Shown: positions 24,737-35,697, numbered from the stretch's first letter. The stretch: DNA of 64,000 nt from an uncultured Chitinophaga sp. (GCA_902168205.1 CABHOK010000003.1:62001-126000), one strand, 5' to 3'. Translations and numbers: made by a program. The notes: generated by a model from the letters alone, not told the origin.

Positions 24737-27577
24737 ATGAGAATGAAAAAACTACCACTGTTAAACCTTTTGTTGGCGCTTTTAATAAGCGCATGTTCAA
24801 CCAAATCAAACTACGAGAAACTTCAGGATGGCGTTATTGTAACCCTCAACTCTAAAGAGGGTGGTGCAAAGCGTGTAAAACTCCAGGTTATTTCAGATGA
24901 CATTATTCATGTAACAGCAACTCCGGCTGATACTTTTTCAACAGCACAAAGTCTGGTCGTACTTCCAGAAGTAAAAGGATCAACGTCCTGGAAACTGGAA
25001 GAATCGGCTGATGCGCTTTCATTAATCACAAAAACACTTCGCGCCAAGATTTCACTCACTTCGGGTGAAGTATCTTTTAGTGACACAACCGGCCAGGTAA
25101 TTCTGCAAGAGCGTCAGGGAGGAGGCAAGTCATTCACTCCGGTTACTGTGGACAATCTGAAATCATACGCCATCCGCCAGGTTTTTGAATCACCTGCTGA
25201 CGAAGCCTTCTATGGTTTGGGTGGCCATCAGAACGGACAAATGAATTATAAAGGAGAAGATGTTGACCTCGTGCAGCATAACATCGTTGATGTAATTCCT
25301 TTTGTATACTCCAGCAAAAACTATGGTTTGCTTTGGGATAACTATTCGATCAGCAAGTTTGGTGATCCGAGAGAATATCAGCCGCTGAGCACACTTAAAC
25401 TTTTTACGAAGGATGGTAAAGAGGGTGGTCTTACTGCTGACTATTATGTAAAAGACGATAAACTGAAAGAAACGAAAGTAGAGAATAAGATTGATTTTGA
25501 GTTTCTCGAAACACCTCAGGTTGACAGCTTTCCGAAAGATGTTTCCGGTGAAGGAAAAGTAGTATGGGAAGGTTCTTTTACTTCTGATGCTGCAGGTGCT
25601 CACAAGTTCCTGGTATACTCTTCAGGCTATATAAAAATATGGGTTGACGGTGCGCTGGTTATTGACAAGTGGAGACAGAACTGGAACCCATGGACAAACA
25701 AATTCAATGTTGATGTTAAGCCCGGTGAAAAACATACGCTTAAAATAGAATGGAAACCAGACTATGCCGGTTATCTGGGGGTAAAACATCTCGATCCATT
25801 TGCACAAGACGAACAAAGCCGCCTGTCACTTGCCAGTGAAGTAGGCGATGAAATCAATTACTATTTCATTAAAGGTAACAATGCAGATGAAGTAATTAGT
25901 GGCTACCGAAACATCACCGGTAAAGCTCCTATAGTTCCGAAGTGGGCTATGGGCTTCTGGCAAAGTCGCGAGCGCTACAGAAACCGCCAGGAGATGGTGG
26001 ATGTAGTAAAAGAATATCGCAAGCGAAATATACCGGTTGATAACATTGTACTCGACTGGCAATATTGGGAAGATCCGAAATGGGGTTCACATGAATTTGA
26101 TCTCAAACGCTTCCCGGATCCGAAAGGCATGATCAACGAATTACATAATGATCTGCACGCAAACCTGATGATTTCGGTGTGGCCTAAATTCAATAAAGGC
26201 ACAAAGAATTATGAGGAGATGGAAAAGAATGGCTTCCTATACATGCACAATATCGAGAAGAAAAGAAAAGACTGGGTTGGTGTAGGATATGAATCTACTT
26301 TCTATGATCCATTTAATCTCGAAGCCGGTAAACTCTTCTGGTCACAAATTGATAAAAACTTAAACTCTATAGGAGTAGATGCATGGTGGTTGGATGCTAC
26401 CGAGCCAGATATTCACTCGAATATATCTATAGAAGAACGCAAGATAAACATGAGCACGGCCATGGGGCCAGGTGCTAAATATTTCAACGCGTATTCACTC
26501 ATGAATGCAAAAGGTGTTTATGAAGGACAACGTAAATCAAGTCCTGATAAGCGCGTGTTCATCTTGACTCGTTCTGCATTTGCAGGTCAGCAACGTTATG
26601 GCGCAGCAACCTGGAGTGGAGATATAGTATCACGCTGGAGCGATCTGCAAGATCAGATTGCTACGGGTATAAATTTCGCATTATCTGGTATTCCATACTG
26701 GACGATGGATATAGGAGGATTTGCCGTTGAAAAAAGATATTACAACCTGACCGGTGAAACTCAAAGCGAATGGCGCGAGTTGAATACCCGCTGGTTCCAG
26801 TTTGGAACGTTCTGCCCGCTGTTCCGTTCACACGGTCAGTTCCCGCTGCGTGAGATATATAACATTGCTCCACAAGGCACAACGGAGTATAACAGCTTGG
26901 TATACTATGATAAACTCCGATACTTGTTGATGCCGTATATCTATTCACTGGCTGGTCATAGCTACTTTGATAATTATACCATCATGCGCGGACTTATCAT
27001 GGATTTCCACGCGGATAATAAAGTGTATGAGATCGGTGATCAGTTTATGTTTGGTCCAAGCCTGCTTATCAGCCCGGTATATACTTATAAGGCCAGGACC
27101 CGCGATGTGTATCTGCCATCAACTACAGGCTGGTATGATTTCTATACCGGTGCTTATTTAACCGGTGGCCAGACTGTGAAAGCTGTAGCTCCGCTGGATC
27201 GGATTCCGGTATATGTAAAAGAAGGTTCGATTATACCAGCTGGTCCTGAGATACAATATACCAGCGAAAAACCCGCAGATCCGCTTACGCTCTACGTGTA
27301 TACCGGTAAAGACGGAAGTTTTACACTTTATGAAGATGAAGGTGTAAACTATAACTATGAGCAAGGTAAGTATACTTCTATACCATTTACTTACAATGAA
27401 GCCGCTAAGACATTAACGATTGGTGAGCGCCAGGGCTCATTCAATGGAATGCTTGAGAAACGGACTATAAATATAGTCTGGATCACGCAAGACCACGCTG
27501 CTGCAGTAGCTGCTACTACCAAGGCAGACCAGGTGGTAACGTATGACGGTAAATCTTTAACCGTAGAACATAAATAG
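24737..27577 (+). CDS. GH31 alpha-xylosidase with PA14 domain (lipoprotein)
   Basis: Start set at ATG 24737 (MRMKKLPLL; ATG 24743 also fits) because it gives the lipoprotein signal ending LLISAC. About 946 residues. A PA14 domain (about residues 230-360, with GEGKVVWEGSFTSDAAGAHKF) is inserted before the catalytic barrel, as in the alpha-xylosidases of characterised xyloglucan loci. The nucleophile is Asp553 (WWLDATEPD) and the acid/base Asp629 (TWSGD). It should remove non-reducing xylose from xyloglucan oligosaccharides. First enzyme gene after the HTCS; 63 bp before SusC. Confidence 0.9.
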   Translation: MRMKKLPLLNLLLALLISACSTKSNYEKLQDGVIVTLNSKEGGAKRVKLQVISDDIIHVTATPADTFSTAQSLVVLPEVKGSTSWKLEESADALSLITKTLRAKISLTSGEVSFSDTTGQVILQERQGGGKSFTPVTVDNLKSYAIRQVFESPADEAFYGLGGHQNGQMNYKGEDVDLVQHNIVDVIPFVYSSKNYGLLWDNYSISKFGDPREYQPLSTLKLFTKDGKEGGLTADYYVKDDKLKETKVENKIDFEFLETPQVDSFPKDVSGEGKVVWEGSFTSDAAGAHKFLVYSSGYIKIWVDGALVIDKWRQNWNPWTNKFNVDVKPGEKHTLKIEWKPDYAGYLGVKHLDPFAQDEQSRLSLASEVGDEINYYFIKGNNADEVISGYRNITGKAPIVPKWAMGFWQSRERYRNRQEMVDVVKEYRKRNIPVDNIVLDWQYWEDPKWGSHEFDLKRFPDPKGMINELHNDLHANLMISVWPKFNKGTKNYEEMEKNGFLYMHNIEKKRKDWVGVGYESTFYDPFNLEAGKLFWSQIDKNLNSIGVDAWWLDATEPDIHSNISIEERKINMSTAMGPGAKYFNAYSLMNAKGVYEGQRKSSPDKRVFILTRSAFAGQQRYGAATWSGDIVSRWSDLQDQIATGINFALSGIPYWTMDIGGFAVEKRYYNLTGETQSEWRELNTRWFQFGTFCPLFRSHGQFPLREIYNIAPQGTTEYNSLVYYDKLRYLLMPYIYSLAGHSYFDNYTIMRGLIMDFHADNKVYEIGDQFMFGPSLLISPVYTYKARTRDVYLPSTTGWYDFYTGAYLTGGQTVKAVAPLDRIPVYVKEGSIIPAGPEIQYTSEKPADPLTLYVYTGKDGSFTLYEDEGVNYNYEQGKYTSIPFTYNEAAKTLTIGERQGSFNGMLEKRTINIVWITQDHAAAVAATTKADQVVTYDGKSLTVEHK

Positions 27578-27640
27578 AATTCAAATTTCCGCAAGGAAAC
27601 TGGAGATAAACAACTAAAACAGCTAAACCAAAATTAACCT

Positions 27641-30600
27641 ATGATTAAACAAGTCTACAGAAGCATATGGTTTGCTTCCGTATGTTTCTTCCTGGTAGGA
27701 CTAGCTTCGGCCCAGGCGCAGAAGCAAGTAATAACCGGAAAAATCACGGACGCAACCGGAGCTCCACTGCCAGGTGTAAGTATCCTTATAAAAGGTACAA
27801 CGATTGGAACGTCCGCAGATGTTGATGGTAATTATTCACTCGAAGCATCTCCGAACGATGTGCTGGTGTTATCTTTTATTGGTTATACTACAAAAGAAGT
27901 ATCTGTAGGTAATCAGTCTCAGATAAACGTATCGATGGAAGAAGATATATCTACCCTGCAGGAAGTTGTAGTGGTTGGATACGGTGAACAGAAGAAGGCA
28001 TTGAACACAGGCGCAAACTTGCAGATTAAAGGTGAAGACCTTTTAAAGCAAAGTTCAACCAACGCATTACAGGCGTTGCAAGGGCAAGCTCCGGGTGTGC
28101 AGATTACGTCTACATCCGGTCAGCCAGGTGAAACGATGAAAGTAATTGTGCGTGGGGTTGGTTCTACCATTGGCAACACTCCACTATACGTAGTGGATGG
28201 AGTAATTACCGGTGATATCTCGTACCTGAACAACGGAGATATAGCTTCGTTGACTGTATTGAAGGATGCTGCATCAGCCGCTATATATGGCTCGCAAGCG
28301 GCAAACGGTGTTGTGCTGATCACGACTAAAAAAGGTAAGGCAGGTCATGCACAGGTTACATTCGATTCTTACTATGGTGTACAAAATGTGGCACGTAAAG
28401 TAGATTTGTTAAACGCGAAAGAGTACGCAATCATTGCTAACGAAGCAGCGGTAAACTCTGGTAACTCGCCAATCTATAGCCAGCACGTAATCGATTCATT
28501 AGGTTCAGCCGGTACAAACTGGATGGATGAGATGTTTGCAAAAGATGCAGTAACGCAGAACTATTCAATCGGTGTTACAGGTGGTAGCGAAAATTCAGTT
28601 TATTCAACTTCACTTTCATACCTGTCGCAGGCCGGTATAGTGGGCGGTAAAGGTTTGTCAAACTACGAGCGCTATAATTTCAGATTTAACTCTGAGCATA
28701 AATTGTTCAAAAATATTTTGACGATTGGACAGAACCTGAATGTTGCATTTACAAACAATAACGGTATCGGTGTTGGCAACCAGTACAACAACTCGCTTCG
28801 TGGAGCATTTCAAACTACGCCGCTATTGAAAAACGATCCGCTAGATACAGCAGGATTGTACAATCAGGCGAATCCTTACTATCAAATGGTGTACAATAAC
28901 CAGAACAGGAACAAGAATCAACGCGTTATAGGCAATATATACTTCGAAGTTGAGCCTATCAGTAAGTTGAAATTCAGATCGAGCTTAGGTATAGATTATT
29001 ATAATTATGATGGCCAGTCTTATAAGCCTGAGTTTAAGTTGTCGATATACTCGTTCAATACAAATCCACAAGTGACTCAATCTATGAGTAAATCACAAAC
29101 TATTCTGTGGGATAATTTATTGAGCTACTCTTTTACATTGGGCACACAACATAAGTTTGATGCTATGCTGGGTACGTCGATGTATCAATATGGTGGGAGC
29201 TCTCTGAGTGCGACTAAAACAGGTTCTGTATTTAGTGATGTAGAGCACGCATGGATAAGTAACGGTACCAGCAATACTGCAACAGCAACCGGTGTAGCGT
29301 ATGATCCTGATCACCGAGCATCTTTTTTTGGAAGACTTAACTATAATTTTGAAGAAACATATTTGCTGAACGCAACATTCCGTGCAGACGGTTCTTCCAA
29401 GTTTGCAAAAGGTAATCAGTGGGGTTACTTCCCTTCAGTTTCTGCCGGCTGGGTTATTACTAACGAAGAGTTTATGGATAACACTTCAGGTTGGTTGAAC
29501 TCCTTGAAATTTCGTGCGAGCTGGGGACAAGTTGGTAGTCAGAATGTATCTGCATTCCAATACCAGTCACCTATAACCTTCACCAATACTTACTATATTT
29601 TTGGTGGAACAGAAGGAACTCTTACACCTGGAGCATATCCAAGCAGATTGTCTAATACCAATTTGAAATGGGAAACATCCGAGCAGACGGACATTGGTTT
29701 TGATGCAGCATTCCTGAATGGTAAATTCAATGTAAACGTTGATTGGTATGTTAAGACTAATAAAAACTGGTTAATTAAAGCTCCGGTGTTAGCTACCGCT
29801 GGTGCAGAAGCTCCTTACATCAACGGTGGTGGTGTTAAGAATAAAGGTGTGGAGTTGGCTCTTGCCTATAACAACAGCATTGGCGATCTCAACTATCGGG
29901 TAAGTGTTAACGGTGCATACAATAAGAATACAGTAAGTCATATACCTAACGCAGACGGTATCATTCATGGTCAGGCGAACCAGATATATGACAACTCTAC
30001 TGAATTTAACAGAGCTGCCAACGGTTACCCTATTGGTTATTTCTGGGGTTATAAAACCAACGGAATCTTCCAGAATGAACAAGAAGTTCAATCCTATACT
30101 TCAGCAGAAGGTACACAACTGCAACCTTCGGCAAAGCCGGGTGACGTACGTTATGTAGATGTGACTGGTGATGGCTCAATCACTGAAGCAGATAAGACTA
30201 TGATCGGTAATCCAAATCCTGACTATACATTTGGTTTCTCGATTGGTGCAGATTATAAGGGTTTTGATTTTTCTATTCAGGCAAGTGGTGTAGCGGGTAA
30301 CCAAATTGTTCAATCGTACCGTAATCCTGCAAGCAAGTATGGAAACTATACCAGCGAAATTCTGGATCGCTGGCACGGTGAAGGTACATCGAACAGAATG
30401 CCACGTGTAACCGAAACAAATGAAAACTGGACCAATTTCTCAGACCTCTACATTCACAATGGCGATTACCTGAGAATCAACAATGTTACGCTTGGTTACG
30501 ACCTGAAAAGAGTTATCAAGCAAAACTTCCTGACACAGTGCAGACTGTATGTTTCAGCGCTTAACCTCTTCACATTTACCAAGTACAATGGTATGGATCC

Positions 30601-30700
30601 TGAGGTAGGTTACGGTACCGATGGATTTACTTCCGGTGTTGATGTTGGATACTATCCACGTCCGAGAACCTATATGGTAGGATTGAACGTGAAATTCTAA
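27641..30700 (+). CDS. SusC-type TonB-dependent outer-membrane transporter
   Basis: 1019 residues. Signal peptide to about residue 26, a carboxypeptidase-like beta domain (about 30-105, VITGKITDATGAPLPGV), a TonB-interaction segment (EVVVVGYGEQ), a plug domain (about 115-230, with YVVDGVITGDISYLNNGDI and LKDAASAAIYGSQAANGV), and the rest a 22-strand barrel ending in an aromatic residue (LNVKF). It imports oligosaccharides through the outer membrane with TonB energy. The SusD partner follows 11 bp after its stop, so they are cotranscribed. Confidence 0.95.
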   Translation: MIKQVYRSIWFASVCFFLVGLASAQAQKQVITGKITDATGAPLPGVSILIKGTTIGTSADVDGNYSLEASPNDVLVLSFIGYTTKEVSVGNQSQINVSMEEDISTLQEVVVVGYGEQKKALNTGANLQIKGEDLLKQSSTNALQALQGQAPGVQITSTSGQPGETMKVIVRGVGSTIGNTPLYVVDGVITGDISYLNNGDIASLTVLKDAASAAIYGSQAANGVVLITTKKGKAGHAQVTFDSYYGVQNVARKVDLLNAKEYAIIANEAAVNSGNSPIYSQHVIDSLGSAGTNWMDEMFAKDAVTQNYSIGVTGGSENSVYSTSLSYLSQAGIVGGKGLSNYERYNFRFNSEHKLFKNILTIGQNLNVAFTNNNGIGVGNQYNNSLRGAFQTTPLLKNDPLDTAGLYNQANPYYQMVYNNQNRNKNQRVIGNIYFEVEPISKLKFRSSLGIDYYNYDGQSYKPEFKLSIYSFNTNPQVTQSMSKSQTILWDNLLSYSFTLGTQHKFDAMLGTSMYQYGGSSLSATKTGSVFSDVEHAWISNGTSNTATATGVAYDPDHRASFFGRLNYNFEETYLLNATFRADGSSKFAKGNQWGYFPSVSAGWVITNEEFMDNTSGWLNSLKFRASWGQVGSQNVSAFQYQSPITFTNTYYIFGGTEGTLTPGAYPSRLSNTNLKWETSEQTDIGFDAAFLNGKFNVNVDWYVKTNKNWLIKAPVLATAGAEAPYINGGGVKNKGVELALAYNNSIGDLNYRVSVNGAYNKNTVSHIPNADGIIHGQANQIYDNSTEFNRAANGYPIGYFWGYKTNGIFQNEQEVQSYTSAEGTQLQPSAKPGDVRYVDVTGDGSITEADKTMIGNPNPDYTFGFSIGADYKGFDFSIQASGVAGNQIVQSYRNPASKYGNYTSEILDRWHGEGTSNRMPRVTETNENWTNFSDLYIHNGDYLRINNVTLGYDLKRVIKQNFLTQCRLYVSALNLFTFTKYNGMDPEVGYGTDGFTSGVDVGYYPRPRTYMVGLNVKF

Positions 30701-30711
30701 AATTGAAAAGT

Positions 30712-32319
30712 ATGAAGAAACTTAATATATATACTGTAGTTTTTAGTCTGCTGGTATTAGGCGGATGTAGTGACTTCCTTGAGACGGAGTCGTTATCCAA
30801 TTCTACCGTTGATAACTATTACAAAACTCCTGAACAAGCCTACAATGCGCTTGTTGGATGTTATGATGGTGTACAGGCCCTGTGGTCATCAGGTGTTTCC
30901 TTCCCAGTTGCATCAGAAGTACTTTCGGATAATGCATTCGGTGGCACGGGTTACTCAGATGGATACGGATATCAATTGCTGGATGAGTTTGATAAAAGCC
31001 GATCTCCTTCTGATCTGAATATGTTTAATAATAACTGGATCGCTTACTATAAAGCTATTTATCGCTGCAATATTTTACTTCAAAAACTGGATGATGTAGA
31101 ATGGGGAACTGATGCAGATTTAAGAAATATATACGAAGCAGAAGCGAGGTTTTTGCGTGCCTATATGTACTTCGATATGGTACGACTTTGGGGAAATATA
31201 CCTTTGTTAACCGAGCCTTCAACAGAAAATGTTCCTCAGGCAACTCCGCAGGAGGTGTATGCACAGATCGCTGAAGATTTGAAATTCGCCAGCGAGAACT
31301 TAGAGGCAAAATCGTATGCGAGCCAATCTTCATCTGAGCGTGGACGTGTTACTAAATGGGCGGCAGAATCTCTGATAGGTCGCGTTTACCTATACTATAC
31401 CGGATACTATGGAGCGAGCGATCTGGCGGGCGTAATTAGTAAAACACAAGCCTTAGCTTACCTGGAAGATGTAATTGCAAACAGTGGCCATGGTTTAGTG
31501 GAAACTTATGCAAATCTATGGCCTGCAGCTTCTGGTACTAACTACGCAAAAGAAGATAACAAAGAAACAGTCTTTGCTATAAAATATACCTATACCAGCG
31601 ATTATACCACCGGAAATGATGACGGCAACAAATGGCTAGTTATGTTAGGTATGCGTAATTACTCCTCTTATCCCTATGGAAAAGGATGGGGAGGAGTAAC
31701 TGTTAATCCAAATCTTTGGGATGCTTACAGCAGCACAGATACACGTAAAGCTGCATCAATTATATCCATCGAAGACGAAAACATTGCTTTTGATCAGCAG
31801 GCCGATCAGCGTGAATATACCGGTTACTATAACAAGAAGTATACCCCGATGATCAATTTGAACGGAGAAAGTGTATCGGCAGAGTTAGCCTCAGAACTTG
31901 GTCTTAACAGCGATTTTCAGATCAGTCAGTTTCAGGATTATGTTGTTATCCGTTACGCAGATGTACTGTTAATGGCTGCTGAACTTGGAAGCTCAAGTGC
32001 ACAGAATTACTTCGATCAGGTTAGAGAGCGTGCCTATGGAGATGACTTCGTTCAGATACCCATTACGCAGCAAAGCATTATGAATGAACGCAGACTCGAA
32101 TTTGCATTCGAAGGTATACGTTACTGGGATCTGCTTCGTCAAGGGGTTGATGTTGCTGCGAATACTATAGCTGAAACTACGCAGGTATTGAATGGCGGTG
32201 TTGAAACCACGAAGACAATTACGGCTTCAAAAATTCAGGAAACAAAAGGTTTACAACAGATACCTAACACGCAGGTTAGTTTATCAAATGGCGTATTGAA
32301 ACAAAATAATGGTTGGTAA
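30712..32319 (+). CDS. SusD-type glycan-binding lipoprotein
   Basis: Start set at ATG 30712; a TTG nine bases earlier is less likely. 535 residues. The leader ends LVLGGC (lipoprotein, exported to the cell surface). The RagB/SusD fold is shown by YYKTPEQAYNALVGCY near the start, helical repeats with EARFLRAYMYFDMVRLWG, and the C-terminal LEFAFEGIRYWDLLRQG. It caps the SusC barrel and binds the glycan. It follows SusC by 11 bp. Confidence 0.95.
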   Translation: MKKLNIYTVVFSLLVLGGCSDFLETESLSNSTVDNYYKTPEQAYNALVGCYDGVQALWSSGVSFPVASEVLSDNAFGGTGYSDGYGYQLLDEFDKSRSPSDLNMFNNNWIAYYKAIYRCNILLQKLDDVEWGTDADLRNIYEAEARFLRAYMYFDMVRLWGNIPLLTEPSTENVPQATPQEVYAQIAEDLKFASENLEAKSYASQSSSERGRVTKWAAESLIGRVYLYYTGYYGASDLAGVISKTQALAYLEDVIANSGHGLVETYANLWPAASGTNYAKEDNKETVFAIKYTYTSDYTTGNDDGNKWLVMLGMRNYSSYPYGKGWGGVTVNPNLWDAYSSTDTRKAASIISIEDENIAFDQQADQREYTGYYNKKYTPMINLNGESVSAELASELGLNSDFQISQFQDYVVIRYADVLLMAAELGSSSAQNYFDQVRERAYGDDFVQIPITQQSIMNERRLEFAFEGIRYWDLLRQGVDVAANTIAETTQVLNGGVETTKTITASKIQETKGLQQIPNTQVSLSNGVLKQNNGW

Positions 32320-32325
32320 TATTTA

Positions 32326-33186
32326 ATGAATGAAAATATGAAGACGTTTATAAAGATACTGTCCGCATCCCTGACGCTTGCATTTGTAATGTCGTGTCAG
32401 GAGGAGCATGAATTAGACGCTCCTTTAGATAAATCTGAGATTACGTTTGAAGTAACACAAGACTTGGCAGCTGATCCAGGTGGAAATACGGTGATTTTGA
32501 AAAACACAACCCCTGGTACAATTTCGATCTGGGACTATGGTACAGGTAAATCCAATAGAGTTCAGGATACCGTTCGCATTGCATTTAAGGGTGAGTATAA
32601 AATTAAATTCTCAGCCGTTACTGACGGTGGTATAGTGGAGATGGATCCTGTTACTGTAACGGTTACAGAAGACAATCTCAATTATGTAAACGACCCACTT
32701 TGGACAGCTCTTTCCGGAGGTGTTGGTAACGAAAAAACGTGGATATTGGATATCGATGCAAACTACTTTGCTGGTCCCATGTTCTTTTATGGAACAGATA
32801 ATGGCTGGCAAGGCGGCTGCTTGAAAGATGGTGGCGATTGCTGGAATTGGAGTCCAAAATATTCCGAAAATACGTGGCTGATGCCGGATGGCGACTACGG
32901 TACCATGACATTCAGTTTAAAAGGGGGACCTTTTGTAACCTCCAACCACTTGATGATTCCAAGCAGAGGAACGGAAAGCGGAACATATTACCTTGATAAA
33001 GATGCTAAGACATTGACGATGACAGGTGCAACTCCTTTACATGATAAAGGGCGCGATGAATGTGTTGGCGCTTGGGGTTCTATCAGGTTATTCGCTTTAA
33101 CAGAGAATTTTATGCAAATCGGTGTTTTGCGTACTTCCTGTGATGGACCATGCTATCTTGTTTACAATTTTGTTCCTAAAAAGTAA
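32326..33186 (+). CDS. Surface glycan-binding lipoprotein (SusE/F position)
   Basis: 286 residues. The leader MNENMKTFIKILSASLTLAFVMSC marks a lipoprotein. An N-terminal PKD-like beta domain (about 40-115, with TISIWDYGTGKSN) is followed by a beta-rich module with many tryptophans (for example TDNGWQGGCLKDGGDCWNW), as expected for a sugar-binding domain. Being third after SusC-SusD, it takes the place of SusE/SGBP proteins that hold polysaccharide at the surface. Six bp after SusD; a strong terminator lies 24 bp past its stop. Confidence 0.75.
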   Translation: MNENMKTFIKILSASLTLAFVMSCQEEHELDAPLDKSEITFEVTQDLAADPGGNTVILKNTTPGTISIWDYGTGKSNRVQDTVRIAFKGEYKIKFSAVTDGGIVEMDPVTVTVTEDNLNYVNDPLWTALSGGVGNEKTWILDIDANYFAGPMFFYGTDNGWQGGCLKDGGDCWNWSPKYSENTWLMPDGDYGTMTFSLKGGPFVTSNHLMIPSRGTESGTYYLDKDAKTLTMTGATPLHDKGRDECVGAWGSIRLFALTENFMQIGVLRTSCDGPCYLVYNFVPKK

Positions 33187-33210
33187 AAACAAATTCTTTA
33201 ATGGTTGACC

Positions 33211-33251
33211 AGTAAAGACTTCTCGTAAACTCGAGAAGTCTTTACTTTTTT
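33211..33251 (+). terminator. Strong intrinsic terminator inside the polysaccharide locus
   Basis: A perfect 15-bp stem (AGTAAAGACTTCTCG and complement, loop TAAACT) followed by a T run. It separates the SusC-SusD-lipoprotein genes from GH2 and GH74. Confidence 0.9.
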
Positions 33252-33282
33252 AATAGAGTATATGATATTCGCCTTAACCCAT

Positions 33283-35697
33283 ATGAAGTTTTTTTTTAAG
33301 TTTTTCGTGCTTGTCTCGGTGTTTGTGTTTTTTTCTTGCTCGCAAAAAAAAGCAACACGTACTCAGGAGGATTTCAACAACGATTGGAAATTTCAACTAA
33401 GTGATTCACTTCATGAAGCCGATGCATTCTCTGACGACTCGTCATGGCGCACACTAAACCTTCCGCACGATTGGAGTATAGAAGGCGAATTCAGTGAAAA
33501 GAATTCTGCTGGTGTTGGTGGCGGTGCGCTTCCTGGTGGAATTGGCTGGTATAGAAAAATATTTACACTTGATTCACTCGATAATAACAAACGAATTGCC
33601 ATTCAGTTCGATGGTATATATCTGAATAGTGAAGTCTGGATAAACGGACATTCTGTAGGGAAGCGTCCGAATGGGTATATATCTTTTGAGTATGATATAA
33701 CTCCGTTTGTCAAGTTCGGACAGCAGAATATTGTTGCTGTAAAAGTTGACAACTCAAAACAACCCAACTCACGTTGGTATTCCGGTTCAGGCATATACCG
33801 TGATGTTCGCCTCGTGAAGACATCTAAAGTATATGTTGGTTATAACGGTGTATTTATTCGTACACCGAATGTTGCGGCTACGTCAGCTTCTGTTCAGGTA
33901 ACAGCAACCGTAAAAAATGATTTGAAAGAAAGTCAAACCGTAAAGCTCGTAACGGAGATTTACGATCCGGAAGGTAAGCTTGTGGAAGAGATCGAATCTT
34001 CTCAGCCTATAAAAGCTAATGAGTCAATTGATGTTGAGCAGTCTACAGATGTTCAACAGCCACAATTATGGTCTGTGCAATCTCCTAAACTATATAAAGC
34101 TATAACAAGAGTTATAGTAGATGATGATGTTGTGGATGATTACGAAACGACCTTTGGTATACGAAGTTTTGACTTCGATAGCAAAAAAGGATTCTCTCTT
34201 AACGGTGAATCATTAAAAATAAAAGGCGTTTGCTTACATCATGATTTGGGATGTCTCGGAGCTGCATTTAATGTGCGTGCAGCCGAACGTCAATTGGAGA
34301 TTATGCGCGAGATGGGCGTAAATGCAATACGTACATCGCACAATCCTCCGGCACCACAATTTCTTGATCTCTGCGATCGCATGGGATTCATTGTGATGGA
34401 TGAGATGTTCGATATGTGGAAGAAGAAAAAGACTGATTTTGATTATAGTATATATTGGGATGAATGGCACAAGCGTGACCTGGAAGATTTTATAAAGCGC
34501 GATCGCAATCATGCCAGTGTTATGATATGGAGTGTGGGTAATGAGATTGGTGAGCAATGGGATACTACAGGTATAGCTATTACCAAAGAGCTTGTAGATA
34601 TAGTGCATTCACTTGATAAGACACGACCGATCACAACGGCCAATAATGACGTTGGATTGGGGAATAGCCTTATAAAATCAGGTGCGCTTGATGTTATTGG
34701 CTATAACTACAATCACACCAAGTTTGAGGATTTTCCGATCACGTATCCGGATAAGAAATTTATAGCAACGGAAACAACATCGGCACTGGCAACACGTGGG
34801 CACTATGATATGCCTTCGGACAGTGTTCGTGTCTGGCCGCTTGCATGGGATAAAGTATTTACGCAAGGTAATACCGATAACTCCGTATCCGCTTATGATA
34901 ATGTGCGTGCTCCGTGGGGATCAACACACGAAGAAACCTGGAAGGTTATAAAGAAGCATGACTATCTCTCCGGTATGTTTGTTTGGACTGGCTTTGACTA
35001 CATCGGGGAACCTACTCCATATGTATGGCCATCGCGCAGTTCATATTTTGGTATCGTAGATCTTGCTGGTTTCCCGAAAGATACATACTACATGTATCAA
35101 AGCGAATGGACTGACAAACCTGTGCTGCATCTATTTCCACATTGGAATTGGACTGCCGGGAAAGATGTAGATGTATGGATATATTATAACCAGGCTGATG
35201 AAGTTGAATTGTTTCTGAATGATAAATCGCTTGGTATAAAGAAGAAAACGGGCGATGATCTTCACGTAATGTGGCGTGTGCCTTTCGAAGCAGGAGTGTT
35301 GAAAGCTATTTCCCGTAAGGGTGGTAATGAAGTACTGAGTAAGGAAATTCGTACGGCATCCAAACCCTATAAAATTATACTTGAAGCTGACAGAAGTAAC
35401 ATTAACGCTACCGGTAAAGATCTTTCCTTTATAACAGTAAAAGTTGTGGATGAGAAAGGTACAGTCGTTCCGGATGCCCAAGATCTCATTACTTTCGAAG
35501 TAACCGGAGCAGGTTTTATTGCGGGCGTTGATAACGGAGATCCGGTAAGTCACGAGTCGTTTAAGTCGAATAAGCGAAAAGCTTTTCATGGCTTGGCGCT
35601 ACTCGTTGTGAAGTCGAAAACACAGGCAGGCAAAATTCACGTGAAAGCAACATCAGGCGGAATACAATCTGCTGAAATTGATATTGACGTAAATTAA
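33283..35697 (+). CDS. GH2 beta-galactosidase (lipoprotein)
   Basis: Start set at ATG 33283, giving a leader ending FVFFSC (lipoprotein); ATG 33262 adds seven residues. 804 residues. Domains: N-terminal jelly roll (LPHDWSIEGEF), Ig-like, catalytic TIM barrel with acid/base Glu421 (SVGNEIGEQ) and nucleophile Glu497 (FIATETTSA), then C-terminal beta domains. In a xyloglucan locus the expected job is removing galactose from side chains before GH31 acts. It starts 32 bp after a terminator, so it either has its own promoter or depends on readthrough. Confidence 0.85.
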   Translation: MKFFFKFFVLVSVFVFFSCSQKKATRTQEDFNNDWKFQLSDSLHEADAFSDDSSWRTLNLPHDWSIEGEFSEKNSAGVGGGALPGGIGWYRKIFTLDSLDNNKRIAIQFDGIYLNSEVWINGHSVGKRPNGYISFEYDITPFVKFGQQNIVAVKVDNSKQPNSRWYSGSGIYRDVRLVKTSKVYVGYNGVFIRTPNVAATSASVQVTATVKNDLKESQTVKLVTEIYDPEGKLVEEIESSQPIKANESIDVEQSTDVQQPQLWSVQSPKLYKAITRVIVDDDVVDDYETTFGIRSFDFDSKKGFSLNGESLKIKGVCLHHDLGCLGAAFNVRAAERQLEIMREMGVNAIRTSHNPPAPQFLDLCDRMGFIVMDEMFDMWKKKKTDFDYSIYWDEWHKRDLEDFIKRDRNHASVMIWSVGNEIGEQWDTTGIAITKELVDIVHSLDKTRPITTANNDVGLGNSLIKSGALDVIGYNYNHTKFEDFPITYPDKKFIATETTSALATRGHYDMPSDSVRVWPLAWDKVFTQGNTDNSVSAYDNVRAPWGSTHEETWKVIKKHDYLSGMFVWTGFDYIGEPTPYVWPSRSSYFGIVDLAGFPKDTYYMYQSEWTDKPVLHLFPHWNWTAGKDVDVWIYYNQADEVELFLNDKSLGIKKKTGDDLHVMWRVPFEAGVLKAISRKGGNEVLSKEIRTASKPYKIILEADRSNINATGKDLSFITVKVVDEKGTVVPDAQDLITFEVTGAGFIAGVDNGDPVSHESFKSNKRKAFHGLALLVVKSKTQAGKIHVKATSGGIQSAEIDIDVN

